Assembly: GCA_006384855.1 (NCBI GenBank)
Contig: VCJN01003171.1
Coordinates: forward strand, 124,001 to 188,000
Direction: 5' to 3'
DNA: 64,000 bases
Source: Tetraselmis striata
Taxonomy: Eukaryota; Chlorophyta; Chlorodendrophyceae; Chlorodendrales; Chlorodendraceae
In this document: in pieces, positions 55,291-64,000 of the stretch
Position numbering within the stretch: the first letter of the stretch is position 1
Layout of the letters: each line of letters begins with the position of its first letter
The notes under the pieces: model-generated
The model's input: the letters and a program-made list of their open reading frames with translations, nothing else
Database searches by the model: none
What the model was told of the DNA's origin: nothing
Translations under genes and position numbers: made by a program

Positions 55291-56640
55291 CTACTCGACT
55301 ACTCGTGCTGCACCCAAAAAGGGCGCAACGACATGTGCCTTGTATCCCGTACCACTGAGCAGCAAGGTAGCCGAAAAGCAGTCCGGGAAAGGGAGGAAAC
55401 CCCATCCACAAGCAAGTTTAGAACATTTCAAATTTGAGTCTGGTTTTGCCATTGACGAGCGAACGTAGAGAGCGGTGGATTGACGGAGAAGGGGTAGCGC
55501 CATGCCATGAAGGGGGCACGGGAAGGCCACCGCTGCGGAGTCTTGTTGGACTTGGAAGTGGCCGATGTGACCGAAGAAGAACCACGCGCCAGGCGAAGGA
55601 AGGACGTTGGGGTCGATGTAGTCCAGAACGACGTCGGAGTTAGTGGCCCAGCCGCCGTGGTAGCGAATGTGGGACAGTGGAGTTCCGATGGCGTTGGCGG
55701 CAGATGCCGCTCCCTTGCGAAGGCTGTATGAGCTCCAGGAAGTGCCGGCCCGGGGGGGGGGGGGGGGGTTAGCACCGACAAGACGAACGGCCGTAGATAG
55801 CCAGTCCGACATTTAGCGGCGGTCCAAGACTTGGACTGCTCGCTCGGGGTGGCCGCCAGCAGTTTGTTACGGCCAAGGCAACAGAAGCCAAGGGGGCAGA
55901 CCGCATGTGGTCCATGAAGTGGTGCAGGAGACGCGCAATGCGGGGGTGCTCCGACACTAGAAGGAGTAGTACGCGCGTGTCGTCGGGGCCGCGTCTACAA
56001 GCGCGGCCTTTCTCGCGGTATACCTGCAGGTTAATGTTATAATCGTCGACATGCACGTCCCGCACTCGGCAGGACACGCCAGTAAGTCCCCTAGCAAAGA
56101 ACATGAAGTTGACAACCGAGGCCACGAGGGCTCGGAAGTTTGTACTGGTCCTCTGTGATGGGAGCAGACACAGTCAATTCTGCACGCTCGACGAAGCTGT
56201 AAGCGACATCAGCATGCAGAGGGACTCGCAAAAAGGCAGCCTCCATGCGGTGCTGCCGTAGCATCAGGCCACGATGAGCCGCAGTAATGTGCAGGCTGTC
56301 CTTGGCAATCGGGTCGAGGTTGTGTAGCACTGTAGCTCAAGGAACGTGTTGATTGCGGACAATAGGTAGGGTTGCAACGACTTATTAGCCCCAATGTGCC
56401 CCCGTTCACCAATCCAAGCAACGTACCGGACGACAGTAGCAGTGGTCGCCTCCAGAGGGCACATGTTCTCGGAGTCGTGGCAGAACTCCGCGAACTGAGA
56501 CAAAAGCAATAAGCCGGCGTAGCTCTTGAGTGTCTGAGCGGTGAGGGAGCTGGAGGAGAGTAGGTCGAGGGTCCGCTGCCCTAGCTCGTGTGAGCCGAAC
56601 GCGTCTTGCTACCAAGACCGGAGTAAAGCAGCCCAAGGGG
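55291..56640 (-). pseudogene. Tyrosine recombinase, frame-shifted
   Basis: Reading 56640 to 55291: a core-binding domain with LSQFAEFCHDS, VVRYVAWIGERGHIGA and SLQPYL; then an Arg-box-like FFARGLTGVSCRVRDVHVDD (about 56090); then the catalytic C-terminus YSLRKGAASAAN, IRYHGGWATNS and VVLDYID, carrying the R (R32 of the last segment), H (H52), GGW and Y (Y65) of tyrosine recombinases. The segments are in different frames and a G17 run (55752-55768) interrupts the coding region, so the gene is probably dead. Confidence 0.7.
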
Positions 56641-57164
56641 CGACAGCTTCGGGCTCGTCAATTACGGAAGTGCGGCGCTTGGCTGACATAGTAACATAAC
56701 GACGGTTCACGTTTGCAAAGTACTCGGCGGCAGCGGTTAGGTTTTCGGCGGTTGGCCGGTAGTTGTTGGACGGGTTTTCAACAACACCGGTATGGGTTTG
56801 CGGGGCTAGGTTCAGGTAGGAGGGCCGCCCGCGCGCCCTTCGCGCTCGTGGCGCCTATCAAGCGCGTAACGTACACGCGCGAAGCTTGGTCGTTGCGAAC
56901 CAATTGTAACACGCAGTGTGACAGCCCACTTACGAAGCGATGATACGGTACGGGAGGCGGTTTGTTGAGCCGCCATGCGCACGTGTTCGGATGGTTGAAC
57001 CGCACTCGGCTGTAGCTGGAAGAAGCGCCGCACCGAGGAAGGTCTAAAAGAAGTCTGTAAGGTGGGTGGGGGGGGGGGGGGGGGCTTCTTGTCCGGACAC
57101 ATGGCGCTCATCCCGTCGTTGAGCCACTAGGGTTTGCCTCGCGGCGGTCATCGAAAGGTGGCCT

Positions 57165-58000
57165 CGCAAAGCGTCAGCAACTCCGACGAAAGGCGCCCCA
57201 CACCGTCACTCATGCTCACCTTCGCGACCACGTCCACGCCCGCCGCCACGCCCTCGTCCACGCCCGCGTCCTGCAGCCGCTGCTGGCAACTGTCGCCTCG
57301 AAGACGCGACGCTCATAGTCCTTCATTAGGTCCCCAAAAATCGCAAAACCCATATGCTCATAAACATGTTGAAAGTGTTGGGCTCGCAGCACGTCCAGAA
57401 CGTCTTGATCACCGTGCACACGCTTGACCTCGTTAATAAGCCTCCGTAAGAAGGCTAAACGAAAGCGAAGAAGCCACAGATTTGCAGCTGGGACGTAGGG
57501 TAGCAGCTCGTCGAGAGCTACGAAAAGTGCGGCCATGTGGGCGCCGAAACACGACATCCAAATATATTCCTCATGGGACGGCAGACGCCGGTCATCCTAC
57601 TTGAGGTACTGCTCGTTCGTTAGGTCGGTGCTCAAGGGGAAGAGTCCAAGCACTCGGCTGACCGGTCGAACGGCCTCGTAACCATACTCTGCTCGTTTTA
57701 GTAGCTCTAGCACCGCGAGGTAGTCGTCCTCGTCACTCACGGATTTTGCTCCGATACGGCCACTCTGGGCTAGCTCTAGCAAGACGGGGCGCGCTGCGGC
57801 TCCCCCGCTGCATGTCGGCTGTCCCGCGATGCGCGGCATGGAACTCCGTCTCCACCAACAACACGGTCGCGAGCCGTCAATTGAGCCAACGTTGTTGCAA
57901 GCGCTCGCGCAGCAGCAATGTAGACTCGCGGCCTTCACGTCTGCTTGTAGCGATTTGAGCGTCGGCTCAACGACGGGTTCTTCACCATCTGACATGGTAA
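57165..58000 (-). pseudogene. Gag-like ORF of the tyrosine-recombinase element, broken
   Basis: From MSDGEEPVVEPTLKSLQADV (about 57995) through LELLKRAEYGYEAVRPVSRV and a stop at 57597, then continuing in the same sense MSCFGAHMAALFVALDELLP, RFRLAFLRRLINEVKRVHG and VYEHMGFAIFGDLMKDYERR. The helical, charged style and its place ahead of the recombinase resemble gag-like proteins of DIRS-type elements. One in-frame stop and a frame change separate the parts. Confidence 0.45.
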
Positions 58001-58328
58001 CGCACGGACGTACGGATGAGAATTTCACACACGGGTGGTGAGCTGGGTGTGGTCTTGAACAACATGGGGTGACCTTGCTCGCAACTAGTTGCGAGACAGT
58101 TAATCGCTGCATGTAACGTAACGAAACTGAAAGATGGCATGCTCAGGTGATATGGCTGCTGCTTTTATGTCTACTCGTGTTGCACCCAAAAAGGGCGCAA
58201 CGACAGGTGCCTTGTATCCCGTACCACTGAGCACCACGGTAGCCGAAAACCGGTTAGGGAAGGGAGGAAATCCCATACACAAGTTTCCCGGCGACTCCCG
58301 GTATATAAGCAGGATTTTACTGGGAATG

Positions 58329-58848
58329 ATTATTACATGTGCGAGCTGCAAAATTCAAGAAATCTATTCTCATACCCCCAGATTGAAATCCAGCTACGGG
58401 CCACCAGAGGCGGGAACCGCCATGGCAGCCACCGACCAGGCATCGCCGCCCGCCACCCGCCGCTTCACGCAGTAGGGACGCTCTCCCCATCACACAATCC
58501 CGGGCCACTTCAATAGCGGCACTAAGCCGAATGTGAGGTGGAGGCGCCGACATGACAAGAAGGGAGAGGGTGCTCAACGAACAGCGAACGAGAAGTTGAC
58601 CGGACCAGCAACGACATAAGACACCGGTGTCCATCAGCTCGCACTGCTCCTCCGCGGCGGTGACAGCACGGGCGGGTCCAAGGCTACCAAGGTGCCACCC
58701 GTGCATGAGCCCGCCCCCATCCCAAGCCGGGGGCGGAGGCGGACGGAGACCTCGGGATTCAGAGGGCCGAGGACGGTCGTCGGGTCCACCCAGGCAGCAG
58801 ATGGGGGGGGGGGGGGATTCTACTGTGGGGGGCGGCGCTGGGGGGAGG
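58329..58848 (-). mobile_element. Short retroposed copy with 17-bp target duplication
   Basis: GGATTTTACTGGGAATG occurs at 58312-58328 and 58849-58865. The 520-bp insert ends on the minus strand with GCACATGTAATAAT, like the other CATGTAAT-ended elements, and 58385-58545 is the inverse of 26900-27070. It carries a G14 run (58803-58816). Confidence 0.75.
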
Positions 58849-58869
58849 GGATTTTACTGGGAATGGGAA

Positions 58870-59690
58870 ATTTGTCCGGTTATGGCGTCGGGCCCGGCCT
58901 CCCTCACAATATGTAAGTCGTCAGCCTTTTTGGCAAAACCATTCTCGAATGCATGGAGACTCCAACATCTGAAAGAAAACCTGAAAAAGGAAACCCCCAA
59001 AACACGGCTCTAAACAAAATCCTGGTTATAAATATTTATATCTTGTTTACTACCAATAGTTGGGGTTTCCTTATTTCGCTCTATTTGGCAGGCGCGCGGT
59101 CCGGCACAAATACGGTGCTATGTTCAGGGTGCTAGTATGCCGCCCGAGGGGCTGCATCGACCCACAGCGCCTGGAGGAGCTGCATCAACATCTTACTCCC
59201 GTACGGCACCTCCACGTGCGGTTTCCGAAGCAGCCATCCCGAGTGGCGCTGCCCCCGGATGCTGCCTCGTCGTGTGCTTAAAAGCACAAGGGGGCTTGTC
59301 TGTCCCCACCATTCTTTGTCGCGGCGCACCCACCATGGGGTCGCACCGCGACACAGCTCGCGTCTTCGTGACGTGCAAGGTCTTTGGTTTTACAAGCCAC
59401 TCAGAAGTGACGCCTCGCGCCCAGCTCGAGGACATGTCTCGCTGGCCGGGAGGCGGTCGACGCTCGTCCAGAGGGCACCGTGCGCCGGCTCTTCGCACCG
59501 ACAACCAGTGTCCCACACGGACAACCGTTTGACTGATTCGGGGGGGGACGCTCTTCACGCCTTGCGACGCAAAACCCCCATGCCGCCGGCCTTTGGCTCG
59601 CCGGTGAAGAAGACCGCCATTTCCGGGCAGGAATGATTACTGAGCCGGCGGGACCTGCGGCTTCGACGCGCTACTCCGCGCCACAATTGG
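58870..59690. other. Interval without a supported gene
   Basis: Open frames around 59060-59640 (for example CIDPQRLEELHQHL) show no family features and contain stops in the best-looking frame. TTTACTACCAATAGTTGGG near 59047 recurs as TTTACTACCAGTAGTTGGG at 61638, so these may be ends of a repeat framing the minisatellite. Confidence 0.35.
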
Positions 59691-61440
59691 GCTGCCCCTT
59701 TCAACCCCAGGAAACAGCTAGTCGGCGCCAACCGGCCACTACCACTGTTTTCCGCCCCTGGGCACCCGCGCTGGTCGGCGCCATCATGCCGTCCCTGCGC
59801 TATATACCTCCCGGTTGCCTCCGCGGCCTAAGCACGCCGCTGGCCGGCGCCAACGGGCCGCCGATGCACGTCGTGTTTCAATGGCCTTCGCAGTCCCGGA
59901 CACGCAGTTGGTCGGCGCCATCCGGCCGGCCCTGAACCCTGTGCACCGGCCGTTTCCACGGCATGCACACGCAGCTGGTCGGCGCCGTCATACCGTCACT
60001 GCACCATGCGCCCCGGTCGCCTCCGCGGCATGCGCACGTAGTCGGTCGGCGCCAGCGGGCCGTCACTGCACCATGTACCCCAGTCGCTTCCGCGGCCGGC
60101 GCATGCAGCTAGTCGGCGCCGACGGGCCGCCACTGCACCATGTCTCCCGGACACCTCCGCGGCCCGGGCACGAAGCTGATCGCGGCGTCCACGGGCCGCC
60201 GCCGCACGCTGTGCCTCGGTTGCTGTCGCAGCCTCGGGCACGCAGTTGGTTGGCGCCATCATGCCGCCACTGCACCCTATGCCCTGGTCGCTTCTGCGAC
60301 TACCCGGGCACGCAGTTGGTCGGCGCCAACATGCCGCCACTGCACTCTGCGCCTTTGCAGCGTCATTGCACTCTGCTCCTGGTCGCCTCCGCGGCCCAAC
60401 CACGCAGCTGGTCGGCGCCGTCAGGCCATCCTTGCACCATGTGCCCCTAGTCGCTTCCTCGACCTGCGCTCGCAGCTTGGCGGCGCCAACGAGCCGCCAC
60501 TGCACCATGCGCCTCGGTCGCTTCCGCGGCCCGAGAGCGCAGTTGATCGGCGTCAACATGCCGTCATTGCACCCTATGCCATGGTCGCCTCTGCGGCCCA
60601 AACACGCAGCTGGTCGGAGCCGTCAGACCGTCACTGCACCTTGTGCTCCGGTCGCCAGCGCGGCCCGGGCACGCAGCCGGTCGGCGCCAACGGGCCGTCA
60701 CTGCACCCCGTGCCCTGGTCGCCTCCGAGGCCCAGGCACACAGCCGGTCGGCGCCAACATGCCGCCACTGCATTCTGTGCCATGGTCGCCCCCGCGGCCG
60801 CCCAGGCACGCCGCTGGTCGGCGCCGACAAGCCGTCCCTATACCCTGCGCCTCGGTCGCCTCCGCGGCTCGCGCGCGCAACAGGTCGGCGCCCAACTCGC
60901 CGCCTCTGCACAATAGGCCTCGGCTGCTTTCGCAGCCCCAGACACGCAGCTGGGCGGCGCCAATGGGCCGCTACCGCAGCATGTGTCCCGGTCGCCTCCG
61001 CAACCCGGGAACGCAACTGATCGGCGCCAACGGGCTGGCGCTGCACGCTATGCCTCAGTTGCTGTCGCAAATACCTAGGGCACGCAGTTGGTCAGCGCCA
61101 TAAGGCCGACACTGCACCATGCATGTGCCATTGCCACTTTCTCAGCCTGAGCACGCCCCTGCGCCATGTACCCCAGCCGCCTCCGCGGCCTACGCACGCA
61201 GCGGGTTGGAGCCAACGGGCCGTCACTGCACCCTGTGCCACGGTCGCTTCCGCGGCCAAGGCACGCAACTGGTCGTCGGCGATGTCAAGCCGCCCATACA
61301 CCATTTGCCCCGGTCGCCTCCACAGATCGGACACGTGGCTGGCCGACCCCATCGTGCCGCCACCGCATCTAGCGCCCCAGCGACTTTTCACGGCATTGGC
61401 ACTCAGCTGGTCGACGCCATCAAGCCGTCGCTGCGTGGAG
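59690..61440 (+). repeat. Degenerate 67-bp minisatellite, about 25 units
   Basis: The words GGTCGGCGCCAAC, GGGCCG(C/T)CACTGCACC, TGGTCGCCTCCGCGGCC and GGGCACGCAG recur every 64-70 bp (for example GTCGGCGCC near 59912, 59980, 60050, 60113, 60320, 60550, 60617, 60684, 60748, 60819). The array spans about 1.75 kb and explains all reading frames of up to 285 residues in this part. Confidence 0.9.
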
Positions 61441-61593
61441 CTGGCTACACACTACACCGTCTGCTTCCCCCCGCCCACCCTTCGCACACCCCGCCGTGCC
61501 ACGGTAGCCAGCCGTTTTTCTCGTGGGCGATCGCTGCTCTCCCACCCGGCCGCCGCCCTGCGGCCGCCGCCCAAGACATGTTGGCAATGTGCT

Positions 61594-61595
<2 letters not shown>

Positions 61596-61627
<32 letters not shown>
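61596..61627 (+). repeat. C32 homopolymer
   Basis: 32 uninterrupted C just beyond the minisatellite. Confidence 0.9.
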
Positions 61628-61679
61628 ATCCTTGAAGTGTTTACTACCAGTAGTTGGGTCTCCTTTTGTAAGCTTTAGG

Positions 61680-64000
61680 CGAGGGACTTTAGCATAGGCA
61701 AGGAAAAGGTTTGCAGCAAAGGAAATTGTTACAGTGTACCGGGGTGTACATGGCTTTATACAACTATCGGCTCAGCAGTCGGTCGCATGCGCATGCATTA
61801 GGCATTAGGCTTGGATATGCAATCTAGGCTTGGAGTCACCAAGGAGTCATCGGGGCGTAATGGCTGACGAGGGCATGATCACGTGGGCGTGATCACGTGT
61901 AACATGTGCGCAGTCTATATGTATGGGCGGATGAGCAGTATGTATATAGGCGTGCTAGTATATAAGTGAGTGGACACATGGGTATGGGTGTACACATGAA
62001 TGCGGGTATAGGTATGCAGGTAGGGTTATGGTGGTAACCCTAACATTCCATCCCGGCCCCCAAAAAAGCAGACTCATGGGAATGATACGCAGGGGAAGCG
62101 GGTGGGGTATTCGGCGGACATGGCACGATGATCGGTGTGCGCAAGCATTGCGACAGGGACAAGTAGATTGTGTCGGGCATAATCATGGAGCATATCACTA
62201 CGACCTGTCAGGTTAAATAGCATATGTCGCCCAGAAATTGTGGAATACGGGATGGCAGTGCATAGCAAAAGGCAAGCGGAGTTGGCAGGAGTTGGGAGGC
62301 GGACTGTGGCAAGCTGACTGCAAAGCAATATGTGTGACGTTGCCATGGCAAAAGGCAAGCGGAGTTGGCAGGAGTTGGCATGCTGGGTTTGACAAGCTCA
62401 CTGCGAAGCAATATGTGAGACGTTGATACCAGACTTTATCGGGGCGAGTTTGGCATATGCTACGTATGTTCGATACACAGGTATTGGCGAGTTCTAACTT
62501 TCAGTCATGTATTTCTGCATATGGTATTTTGGCGATGTCAATGTAATTCGCAGAGTCCACTTGTTGGTATAACAAGTTAGCGGGTGTGAGCGGGTTTGTG
62601 CCGTAGCGGGCGTCAAGCGGAGTGCATGTAGTTGCGGATTGGTAGGCATCGTGGCATAAAATAAAACTGACGAGGGATAAGGTCTATTGCCAGGCGTTAT
62701 CACGTAACGAGCATGAGCGGTAAATGTTTTGTTATAACCGAGGTGAAGCGGGGATTGCGGTCTTTCATTATTATGCGACAAGGGTCGTTAGGGCGGAAAA
62801 TATTGTAAATAAGTAAAACGGGCAAGCCGTGGAGCGTCTACGTGGATACGGCAAGGGATGAAGTGGGCTTGTACTGTAAATGCGTGCACACGTGTGGGTG
62901 TAGCGGCAAAAGATATTTCGCAGAGGGCGGCATGCCATTGATAAACAAAGTTCATGGGAATAATTACCTAGAGGCAGATGTGTGGGTGTACGGGAGACAC
63001 GGAGCCTATGGGTTGATATGAAAACTTTCGCAGGTTGGCAAGTCTGTCGGTAGATTCTATTGCGCATAATGGGTCACCATATGTTTTCCAAATAGCAGGG
63101 CGTGCGGCATCGAGCAAGGTGACCGGCAGTGGGTACAGTACTTCTGGAATGACCAAATCAAGACAGAATTTGTCCGAGGCGGGCAGGCATACTTATAAGC
63201 ATAACCCGTTGCTGGAATTATATTACGTGAATGTGAATACGGTTACCATAGTCATAGTTTGTTTCGGTGGTATAGTTGTGGCGAATTGCTCGATTGTTAA
63301 TTCTAGATTAACTTGAAGGTGGAAGTAGTGCATGGTAAATATGAGAGAAAATCGGGCAACGTGTCAGTAGACCTGTGTCAAGCAGTTGAATGTCGCGTTT
63401 TGTTTATTCTTGGCGTAAATCCGGACGACGAGACCGGGCATCGGTCTCATTCTAGGAGCTTTTATTGCAATATAATATGTCCGGGTGCGGCGGGTGCGGG
63501 CGGGGGTCAGTGGTTTGCTAGGTATGGTAGTGATGAGTGACGGCGGCTTGGGCGGGCAGGTGCCGGAGAGTGGCATGCATAGTGTGGTCTCAGCGTGATC
63601 TAAGAACCATTTTGTATGAAAAAGCGTCATATTGTCAAAGCGTATTCATGCGAAAAAGTTCTTACTGGGCATAGGTGCCGTATTTGGCATGGTTATATCG
63701 TGAAACTTTTGGACAGCGGTTAAGGCGTATGCATACGCATATATTATATTTTTTGTAAGTGCGTAAAGGTAAGCTACATGTCCGTGCGGTTTCCAGAAAC
63801 TTCTGTGTATTGCCACAAATATTATGAAAGGGGTGGTGTCATGCGAAAGTATGTATATTCATTCCATCCTTACGGTATGAACTCCCGAATTCCAAAAAAT
63901 CGTTAATTGTGGTGCGGGGGCCAATTGCGAATGGCAACAATGTTTGGAAGTGCGCGTGTCTCGTTGGCTATGTAATGGCCCAAATATTCGTGTTCGTTAA
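61680..64000. other. Gene-free, AT-richer tail of the window
   Basis: GC content falls clearly compared with the rest, no ORF exceeds about 98 residues, no family is recognised and no homopolymer C/G runs occur. It could be another isochore, an old insertion or a pericentromeric or subtelomeric type of DNA. No telomere repeat array is present. Confidence 0.5.
62266..62426 (+). repeat. Tandem duplication, period 83 bp
   Basis: CAAAAGGCAAGCGGAGTTGG starts at 62266 and 62349, followed in both by GCAGGAGTTGG, a CTGACTGCAAAG/CTCACTGCGAAG block and CAATATGTG(T/A)GACGTT. Confidence 0.85.

Larger units (their letters stand above)
55225..58290 (-). mobile_element. Tyrosine-recombinase element with direct end repeats
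   Basis: About 190 bp at 55240-55430 recur in the same orientation at 58110-58290 (shared CACCCAAAAAGGGCGCAACG and CTTGTATCCCGTACCACTGA). Between them, on the minus strand, lie a gag-like frame and a tyrosine recombinase, but no reverse transcriptase was seen. This resembles an internally deleted DIRS-like (PAT/Ngaro type) element, or a Crypton-like element with an added gene. Confidence 0.65.

Noticed and set aside
59815..61697. Plus-strand ORFs of 190-285 aa rich in Arg, Pro and Ala
   Set aside because: They follow the 67-bp minisatellite; period 67 leaves all frames open.

Overview
The window looks like nuclear DNA of a green alga (Chlorophyta). Coding exons are GC-rich and split by many GT-AG introns, several proteins begin with plastid- or mitochondrion-like transit peptides, and most genes have TGTAA, the usual green-algal poly(A) signal, 35-400 bp past the stop. 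Introns and intergenic DNA carry extreme G or C homopolymers (13-39 nt) and minisatellites. Species cannot be named from the sequence. All splice models were joined by eye from GT/AG sites, intron phase and protein continuity; no transcript evidence was available.

Layout. 1-15.4 kb holds genes: an alpha/beta hydrolase (minus, runs off the left edge), a tiny STMP1-like membrane protein (plus), a ten-exon gene that reads as CTC1 of the telomere-capping CST complex (plus, 1,238 aa by my model, with a 49-bp minisatellite in a 2-kb intron), and a four-exon ferric reductase/NADPH oxidase-type gene (minus). 15.4-46.4 kb is a transposon graveyard with no convincing host gene: a broken DUF7869 gene, two copies of a 2-kb retroposon that each keep an intact 450-460 aa unknown ORF, two copies of a retrotransposon with RT and a C-terminal restriction-like endonuclease (one nearly full length, one lacking the RT core), a third decayed RT element, fold-back DNA elements, small TIR elements and a 193-bp satellite. 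46.4-54.5 kb is again genic: an SMP-30/gluconolactonase-type protein (plus), a tandem cupin_3 protein (minus), a Lys/Ser-rich small protein (plus) and a two-exon organelle-targeted conserved protein of unknown function (minus). 54.8-64 kb returns to repeats: a tyrosine-recombinase element, a short retroposon with a 17-bp target duplication, a 67-bp minisatellite, and a gene-free AT-richer tail.

The host genes form convergent and divergent pairs (CTC1/oxidoreductase, gluconolactonase/cupin and Lys-Ser protein/unknown protein converge; hydrolase/STMP1 and cupin/Lys-Ser protein diverge). Nothing suggests a shared pathway. The best leads for something undescribed are (1) the retroposon family with the intact internally repetitive ORF, simple-repeat TTTCAA tails and clear target duplications, two members of which sit in the same satellite, (2) two retroelements of opposite orientation nested at one target whose empty version survives 0.5 kb away, and (3) paired G26/C31 tracts able to fold an intron into a near-perfect hairpin.
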